A stretch of DNA of 27,317 nucleotides from Pelargonium cotyledonis (lineage: Eukaryota > Streptophyta > Magnoliopsida > Geraniales > Geraniaceae): positions 1 through 27,317 of the forward strand of contig JAYMTA010000530.1 of NCBI GenBank assembly GCA_036897625.1. The letters are read 5' to 3'. Under the pieces are notes generated by a model, which made no database searches, was not told the DNA's origin, and saw only the letters and a list, made by a program, of their open reading frames with translations. Positions 20,355-27,317 of the stretch are shown here, piece by piece. A program made the translations under genes and the position numbers. Position 1 is the first letter of the stretch, and each line of letters starts with the position of its first letter.

Positions 20355-21721
20355 TATTTTTCCTAATTTTTTTTGTTCTAATTTTAATAGAAATTTGGTA
20401 CCAAATCCATTATGTTTATTTGAGGATGCCACATGTGATTTTATCATTTTTAACCCTTTGTTGTTTGGCATGTTTTGTCCTGAACCCTCACCACCACAAG
20501 TGTTCAAAAAAAAAAAAAAGTAGAAACAGAACTCCAGACAAAAGTCTTGTCTCCAAGTGACCTTAAATGGACAGTGAGCATGTTCTGCTTTGATTTTATA
20601 GTTCTGTCTTTTAAGTATTTTAATTTTATGCCAGGATAGTTTTAGATTTTATAAGTTCAATGTTGAGATTATTAGATTTTAATCAGTTTACATATATTGG
20701 CAGAAAAATGATGGTTTTAACAAGTTTGTATGTTGAATTTGATAACAAAGTTAAGTTTAGAAGTTAGAACTGATTTCCTAGTTTTATTGTTCTAACTTCT
20801 AACCACAAATGTTTGGGTTGGTTTGTGGTTTAATTAATTGGGTAGATTCCAAATACCTAAACTGCTCCCTAGTTTGGTAAATACTAATGTAAGCCTACTT
20901 TTAGTTTCTTATTTTCATATTTAGGAAAACATTTAACATGTGACTTTCTCATTTTTTGTTCAAAGATACATTTATTACACTCATAGGTGATATAGAATAT
21001 GGGTCTAAGCAATAGTAATAGACTACGTCTTTATGGGAACTAGAGTTGACAATTTAGATCACAACTCGCAAGCATCCAACATTTAATCCAGTTGAAAACC
21101 GGTCCAAACTAGTCCATTTTGAATCGGCCATTTCCTAAGAAATACTCGGATTTGATTGGACAAATCAACTTATTGTGCACTAAAAAAATCGAATTGTTGC
21201 CTCTAATATCCTAATAATCCCTACATAGGTGCTAAATAAAACTCAAATTTCCAACAATGAACAAGATCATTAAGGAGTAAGACACTGTCTTTCAATGATG
21301 ACAAGACCAACCAAACAAATGGTGAGAAAAGGACTCATGAACTACCTACCTACATACAAGCCATTTGATAACTTATTCATGGTCTTTATGCACTTCATTT
21401 TTTTAATAATGAGCTGTCTAAACTGGACAACTCACCATACAAGGCTCACTAATCAGTAGATCATTTATCTACATGCTCAACCAACTAGACACAACAATGT
21501 ATTTTGTACACATTGAAGTAGACTAGAATCTTGAGAGGTCCCAACACTTTTAACTCCAAGTACAGTCACACAATCCATTTCATTTACAGTACAGTTTCTA
21601 ATCAAAGCTGGGAATTTTATTTTTGAAGTATTTAAAATTCTGTCTTTGTTATCATTGGAGATAATAGAAGGAGAATAGCTACTTCCAATGAAATAACATA
21701 GGTTGTATGCATGAGACAATG

Positions 21722-21830
21722 GTGTGCATTGACGTAACGGTGAAGTTGTTGTCTCATGACATTGATGCCACAATTTCGAGTTAGGAACATGATATCTAGG
21801 TCTATTTACATAGATGGGTAACCCCACAAT
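21722..21830 (+). mobile_element. Au-type SINE-like element, decayed
   Basis: GTGTGCATTGACGTAACGGTGAAG is box A-like, and AATTTCGAGTTAGGAAC is box B-like about 38 bases downstream. They are separated by GTTGTTGTCTCATGAC, and a GGGTAACCCCACAAT block follows. This order recalls the widespread plant Au SINE, by memory. The minus-strand open frame across it (PNSKLWHQ) is the typical translation artefact of such elements. Confidence 0.5.
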
Positions 21831-21996
21831 GATAGGAGCTTCATGCATGATATTAAGTGCATCTGTTTTCAATATTGTGGATTATGGCCTTTACATGAAA
21901 ATATTATATTAACTTACAAAGCATTGCTAAAGAATGAGTGTACATATCAATGATGTTTATAACATAACCAAATCAGTGAAAGAGAGGAGACCTTGG

Positions 21997-24900
21997 TTAC
22001 CGGGAAGCAAACTGAACCTGTTTATAGCAATCTTCTGGAGCAAATTCCAGAATTAATTTGGCGACAGAGCTCGGCTTTTGCACATGAGGAATGTGGCCAC
22101 AATCCGGTACTAGGCATAAGGTTGCATTTTGCAGTTCCGAGTGCAGTCTCTGTATTATAAAACTCAACATGTCAATAACTCTTAACAAATGATTAGGCAC
22201 TTCAAGTTTTCTTCAAACACTAATGGATACAGAACAAGTACTCACATATGCAAGTTTGTTGCTAATAATCTGATCATCCTCACCCCAAATAATAAGTGTC
22301 TTCTGCTTGACCTGTAAGATATTACGAAATCATTACACTGCCTATCTTGCAAATTAACAAGGGTGTTAAAGTAAAAAGACGAAGAATACAACACTTTTTT
22401 TTTTGCTTAAAACATGCTAGAGGATCACTTCTCTTCAGATTCTTATCCTAATCCCATGACATTCAAGATACTATAAGGAAGTGTTTGGACTAACCAAAAA
22501 CTATTCCACAATTTATTTCAATAGAATGCCTTCTTTTCTGGACTATTCATCCTGTATGTGTCAAACACTATGATATTAGAACAAATCAGGTTCACATTTC
22601 CTCATGGTCTCCTAGAAAAGACAATAATAGACAACCATCACCAGTACAGGTAATGACATGCACATAGGGAAACACCGCGCAAAATGACCATGTCTTGAGC
22701 AGTTTCTTTACATGTTCACGGAGAAGAAGAAATAGGATCAGAGGTGTAGGAAACTAGATGATAGATACAAGGGGAAACCAACTCCTCTGCAAGCATAGTT
22801 TTACCCAACTATCCAAACAGGTTTCTCTTTTATGCAAAATAATTATAAACATAACAAAGTATTTTAAAATTTAAGTTCAAAAGAAAATGAGTGGTTAACG
22901 GAAAAGATAAAATCTAAAGGATGGGCATATGACACAATTCATACTTCAAATACACCATTAAGTCATAACACTAGTTAAATGATACGATAGTTTTGCACAG
23001 ACCTCTTTTATCTGGGAGCTAACATTATAGCCCCCGCTAATCATGAAATTCACAGTTGCATCCTCCCACCAAGGCAATAGACAATGCAACCGACCCACCT
23101 GAGTGATAAAAGATGAGGAAAACAATTAATTAAGTCAATCACCTTTGAATGATCCATATTGTTTGAATGATGACAGAAAAACGAGAGAACAGCATTGCAA
23201 TAATTTCTTCAAGCAACAGGTTATGATAGGTAATGCTCACGTTAGTCCAGTCCGAGCAGGTGTCAAATGGTAAGCCATTGAAGGTCAAACTAGTAGCATA
23301 ATATCGCAGTGGGGTGCTTTTCAATATAAATACCTGGTTCAAAAGAGTTTTAATGTTAGGAAAAAAGGTAAAATTGTTGAACAAAAAAATGAGCCAATAC
23401 ATTGCTGATAAGTACAACCTAAGCAGCATGCATAATTTTAGTGGTATAATAAAATAATATTACCCACATTCGACAGGACTAGATGGAAACTCTAACCAAA
23501 GCTGAGTAAAGTTGTCCCAACTTATTGCTTGTTCTTAACACAATGTATATTCTCTGATCAAATAGGGAGAGTTATTTTCCTATTTTATTTTCTTTGGCTG
23601 ATGATGAATAGATTTAATTGAAAGGGATGATTCATAATCAATTGTTATCTTATTGACCATTTGTAGAAGAGGAACCAAATTGGATGACTAATTCTTTGTC
23701 CTTTGGTAAAACAAAGGGAGAGGAAAGGGGTGCTTAAATAAGGCCTATAGTGTAGAAATGACTTGAGGGAATCATGCATACAGCCAATTAGTTGATGACT
23801 TGATGCCATATCAAGCCCTTCGACACACATAACACTACAATACGCCATCAGATTTCAGTCATTCAGTTTAGCAATATTTCCTTCCACTATATATACATGA
23901 ATAACTATGGATCTAGCCGCTGAGTTCAGAAGATCATAGTTGAAGTAATGGGCTTCTTGTAATATCCACAGAACACAGAGACCTGTCCAACTTTTAGATA
24001 CAGCCATAATGTATAGTATTAGGTTCCGATGCAGTTTGGATCCTTCAATCTGTTTCTTTTAAGGCTACGGCGAAAGAAACTCATCTATTCATAATGGTTT
24101 CTGTTCTCTTGAGTGGCTTAGGGCCTTGAAACAGGGAACTTCAATGGCCATAAACTGTATAACTTAATTACATGCATGGGAAGGATGGAATGATCTGTCA
24201 TTTGAGGATGGGAAAGTAACTATGCAAAGCATATGTAAAACACCAATAATATCCAGCATTTTAAAATAAAAAACAAAAGGTATACAAACATTCATCCAAA
24301 GAAGGCTAAGATGGATAGTAGGATTACTAGAACAGATAAAATAAGAACTAAATATATGAAGCCAGAGAACAAGATTGAATATTTAATTTCAGTCATGTAT
24401 CATAAGACCACAGGCAACTAGCATGGAGAGTAGTGAGCAAAGCAACAGAAAATCCTAACAATTTTGAATTGTTATTATGAGAAAAGATTTGTGATGACCT
24501 CTTACTTGTTTGTGTAGATGACTGCTAGTTTGGGATCAAAACTGTTAAGAAGAGTGGAACACTCACCCCTGCGTAGGCTACTGATTTAGGCAACTTTGCT
24601 AGGTCTCCCGTGCCTTCTGCATATACACTTGCATCAATCAAAACCAGCTTTTTAACCTGAAAAATTAAGCATTAAAAAACCTATATTTAGTACTTCTGTT
24701 AGTGATGCATGATGACAAGCTCAATAAACAAGAGATACTTACAGCTTCAGGGTGACTGATGGCAAAGTCAATGGCAATAGCAGAACCAAGGCTTGGCCCG
24801 ACTAGTATCATTGGCCTTTTGATGTAGGACTTCCAGAACTGTGGTAGACAAGAAACACCAGTCGAGTTCAACATTGATCACACCAAAATAAATATTACAA

Positions 24901-26429
24901 GTGGGAAAAAATCACTTCATCAGTTTGCCACTCTGCCTAAAGAGACCAAGCAATTATTTTATTTCACAGACAGCCAAGTAACAAAATCAATAAAAACCAA
25001 CGTTCAATAACAGTGCAGGAAAAGAAAGGGTGCTAACTGCTAAGTCATGATTGTACAGTAATGTCCAACTTATTGTGTTGAATACGCGAAAAATTTCACT
25101 TTCTGTGATATTAGTACCTACCAGGCTTCCATTTCTTATTAAGCTTGGTAAAAAAAAAACTACGTTTGTATGAAATGTGGGTGACAAAAAAATACATAGT
25201 TATAGAAAAATAAGTACCTCATAAAAGTGATTACGCTTAGTCACCACGTCACATGGAGGGAGTTTTGCTAGTACGTGCACACCCAAAAGAAATTAGGAGG
25301 ATCAAGATAACGCCATCCAACAAAAGAAAAAGAAGAAGCTAATTAAGACATGCAAGAACCAACCTAAATCAGAGAAACCCCAACCAAGAATGTCAACAGC
25401 CCAAGTCTCAAAACCGGCCTCTTCTAGCAGTGGATAAGTGTATCTCCATTCTAAACAAGAACTGAATAATAAGATGTAATGAACTCTATAGGCACATGAA
25501 AAAAAAAACTACATTCTCAATTGTTTGAAATAATTACCTGTCAAAACCATGAAGGAGAACCACTGGATTGGCCTCACTTTGTACCAATGGTTTCACACAA
25601 CTACTCATTATTTGATTCTCTACAGAGGTAATCTGCATTATCAAGTACCATCAACCACAAACTGTTACGAAACGTGTAGTTAAATCTCCACTTAAGCATG
25701 AATCTGTACAACTAACAATAATCTACTAAGTGCAACACTTGCATGAACGCAAATTGTGCTGATATAATAATCAGAAAATGAAATGAGGTGTCTGAATATG
25801 TAACTGAAACTCTAATTAAGAATAAAAACTCCATAATTAACAATGAACTGCCAACCAAGTAATTGCATATTTCCATGAACAAGAGATTGTGCTGAAATAT
25901 TCAAAAAGGGATAATGACTATTGAGTGATTGTGTAATTAAAGCTCTAATTATTAATAATCAGTAATCAACCAAACAAACCGATTGCATGTACAAGTACAA
26001 AACAATTTTGTGTAATCAAAGCTCTAATTAAGTATAAAACTGTGTAATTAACAAGAATCTAACAAATAAACCAATTGCATGAACATGAAATTATACAGAT
26101 GAATGGCGATTGAGTATACGTGTAATTGATTAAACTTCTAACTTAGCATAAAAACTGAGTAATTCACGTAAAAAAACACCAAACAAACCGATTGCATGAA
26201 CAAGAAAGATGAAAATGTACGGCGATGAATGAATTTGAATCGAAATGAAGATTACTTGTACAGGAAGTCTCTCGATTCTGGCGGCGAGATTTAGGGCAAA
26301 CTTGTCTTTGATTTGGTTCACTTGCTCCGGTAGAAACGACGGGAACGTATTTGCAGAAGCTCTGCAGCTTCTGAGGGTTCGCGATCTCGTGGAAATGGAA
26401 ACGGAACTGGCTGTGACGACGAGCGTCAT
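21997..26429 (-). CDS. Alpha/beta-hydrolase superfamily protein, probably plastid-targeted
   Basis: A serine hydrolase of unknown substrate. Exons (minus): 26429-26256, 25632-25538, 25461-25364, 25267-25218, 24838-24743, 24656-24567, 23333-23241, 23098-23003, 22311-22246 and 22149-21997, all GT-AG with phase kept, giving 336 residues. The first ~45 residues are Ser/Arg/Thr-rich and plastid-like. The oxyanion segment LLHGFDSS follows, then EWRYTYPLLEE and DILGWGFSDL. The nucleophile elbow is GPSLGSA with Ser155. The lid region ends in CLLPWWEDATVNF. The acid lies in WGEDDQI (Asp277) and the His in CGHIPHV (His305), so the triad is complete. A minus-strand GTG six bases upstream is open, but the ATG at 26429 is chosen. 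It strongly recalls Arabidopsis At1g13820, from memory. It could also act in lipid or pigment ester cleavage; the sequence does not decide. Confidence 0.9.
25735..26215. repeat. Degenerate tandem array in hydrolase intron 1
   Basis: About five imperfect copies of a 92-123-base unit lie just downstream of exon 1 of the minus-strand gene. The core, read on the plus strand, is ACAAACCGATTGCATGAACAAG, with ATTGCAT-type cores near 25740, 25862, 25982, 26074 and 26191. GTGTAATTAAAGCTCTAATTA-type blocks lie between them. The copies differ by substitutions and indels. Confidence 0.7.
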
Positions 26430-26764
26430 TCTCACCGGCAGGGGTTTTTAGCGTCGCCCGGTGGAGCTCGGTTACGGAGGTGGCTACGTTGTGGTGGTTG
26501 TGGCGTTTTTTTATGGAGTGGACACAGTTCGTCTAATCTCCATTCATTTGAATTCGTTCTTCCACGCGATTTCTGGCGCGTGGTTTGCATGTTCCCGCCA
26601 CTGACTGCCCTTGTGTATTCTATGGCCTCTGCTCCGTCCCTGAATTTACAAGTACACTTCTTCGAATTTTTTGTCCCAATAAATGGAACGCAAATTTGGA
26701 TAAGGATAACGAAAGTATATTATGTTTTAAAATAATAAAGACTAGGGAAAGGAATTTTTTCGAC
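26430..26764. other. Promoter and 5' flank of the hydrolase gene
   Basis: No gene recognised. Transcription of the hydrolase should start here on the minus strand. Visible motifs are an inverted repeat CCACGCG / CGCGTGG (26562-26568 and 26577-26583) and an E2F-like TTCCCGCC at 26592-26599. An AATAAA lies near 26680. Neither regulatory motif can be assigned with confidence. Confidence 0.4.
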
Positions 26765-27317
26765 AGGAGGGCTTCTCTCTTGGTGAGAGTACTGCTGCCC
26801 TAGGGTTGGCGGCTTGTAGGTGACAATTTTCTGGCCGGCGGAAAGAGCAGGCGAAGGCGAGGATCGCAAGGTGAGCAGTGGTGTAACCGATTCTGTTCTA
26901 GGCCCTACTAGGTAACAGCGGAGGGTGAGATGGGCGTTGACGGGGAAGAGGCAAATTCGGCCATGGGGTTCATAAGGGGTTTCTGGCGGGTAAGGGCGGA
27001 GACCGAATTAACGGTGTCTCGACAGACGCACAACAGGGCTGTCCAGAGGCCGTCGGTGGGCGAGGCCCAATAGGGGTCAGGTTCGTTGCAAATCTGGTTC
27101 AAAGATCCGTCTCGGGATAGCTTTCAAGGCGAGTTGGGCGCTATGGTGCGGCGACCCAGTGGTGTCCAAAGGGCAGCGGTCGGTCGGCGAGGTGACAAAG
27201 GTACTTGGGGTGGACGGGGAGAGCGGAGGGGAGGGCTCGAGCGGCTATGGTGGGTCCTTCCTTGGAGGCGGAGGTGTCCAGGCGACGGGGCTTGGGTCTG
27301 CGAAGTGATCGTGGTTT
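26765..27317 (+). mobile_element. GC-rich block, possibly the 5' end of a LINE-like element
   Basis: From about 26765 the composition changes sharply to G-rich DNA, unlike the rest of the window. It starts with GGGCTTCTCTCTTGG, contains CCCTAGGGTTGGCGGC and many GGCGG/GGCGA blocks, and continues past the window end. Only short open frames occur, such as 26930-27073 (MGVDGEEANSAMGF, 47 residues), and none is recognised. A GC-rich, CCTAGGG-containing 5' leader is typical of plant L1-type elements, but a GC-rich promoter or leader of a neighbouring gene is also possible. Confidence 0.35.

Larger units (their letters stand above)
20067..21996. other. Convergent 3' flanks of the PDCB-like and hydrolase genes
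   Basis: The first ~350 bases are probable PDCB-like 3' UTR, including a GA microsatellite at 20340-20354. The last ~100 bases before the hydrolase stop are its 3' UTR. The middle is AT-rich and stop-rich with no gene seen, apart from a SINE-like element near 21722-21830. Confidence 0.6.

Noticed and set aside
21477..21872. 131-codon minus-strand open frame
   Set aside because: It spans the SINE-like element at 21722-21830 and its translation is the usual artefact of such elements; no start context or domain.
23645..23848. 67-codon minus-strand frame in the largest hydrolase intron
   Set aside because: It lies between exons that join in frame without it, and it resembles no part of alpha/beta hydrolases.
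26433..26435. GTG start for the hydrolase, two codons upstream
   Set aside because: Plant nuclear genes rarely use GTG, and the ATG at 26429 is immediately available.
26930..27073. 47-codon plus-strand frame in the GC-rich block
   Set aside because: High GC lowers stop frequency, so short open frames are expected; no domain recognised.

Overview
This is a plant nuclear window, almost certainly from a eudicot. It is AT-rich, its genes are cut by many GT-AG introns, and the encoded proteins are plant-typical: a plastid triose-phosphate translocator, a plasmodesmal callose-binding protein and a plant 14-3-3. The short gene spacing and the type of SINE and LINE debris would fit a small-genome family such as Rosaceae, but that placement is an impression and not a demonstration. 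There is no bacterial or viral system, CRISPR array or gene cluster here, and I found no convincing previously undescribed system.

Layout. (1) Positions 1-2684 (+) hold a 14-3-3 protein of the plant epsilon (iota-like) group. Its first exon lies outside the window, so the window opens inside intron 1. (2) Positions 3955-6458 (-) hold a small five-exon gene for an MRGBP/EAF7 (CT20) protein, a predicted NuA4 histone acetyltransferase subunit, convergent with the 14-3-3 gene. (3) Positions 9490-13389 (+) hold a complete 12-exon chloroplast triose-phosphate/phosphate translocator. (4) About 5.3 kb of AT-rich intergenic DNA (13390-18719) carries retroelement debris: a tRNA-like SINE fragment, two RNase H (RVT_3) remnants in opposite orientations and a LINE-like 3' end with its poly(A). 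(5) Positions 18720-20066 (+) hold a complete four-exon GPI-anchored X8 protein of the PDCB type. (6) Positions 21997-26429 (-) hold a complete ten-exon alpha/beta hydrolase with an intact Ser-Asp-His triad and a plastid-like N-terminus. (7) The last ~550 bases are abruptly GC-rich and may be the 5' end of a LINE-like element that runs out of the window.

The five genes are ordinary housekeeping or metabolic genes. They do not look functionally linked, and nothing suggests co-regulation beyond adjacency. All exon models were built by joining reading frames across canonical GT-AG sites, and every junction keeps frame. The most informative non-gene observations are structural: imperfect tandem duplications inside three introns (14-3-3 intron 1, MRGBP intron 2, hydrolase intron 1), one of which copies the neighbourhood of a splice donor; a CT microsatellite that forms the 5' splice site of the MRGBP gene; and a small hairpin element whose arm mismatches are all transitions.
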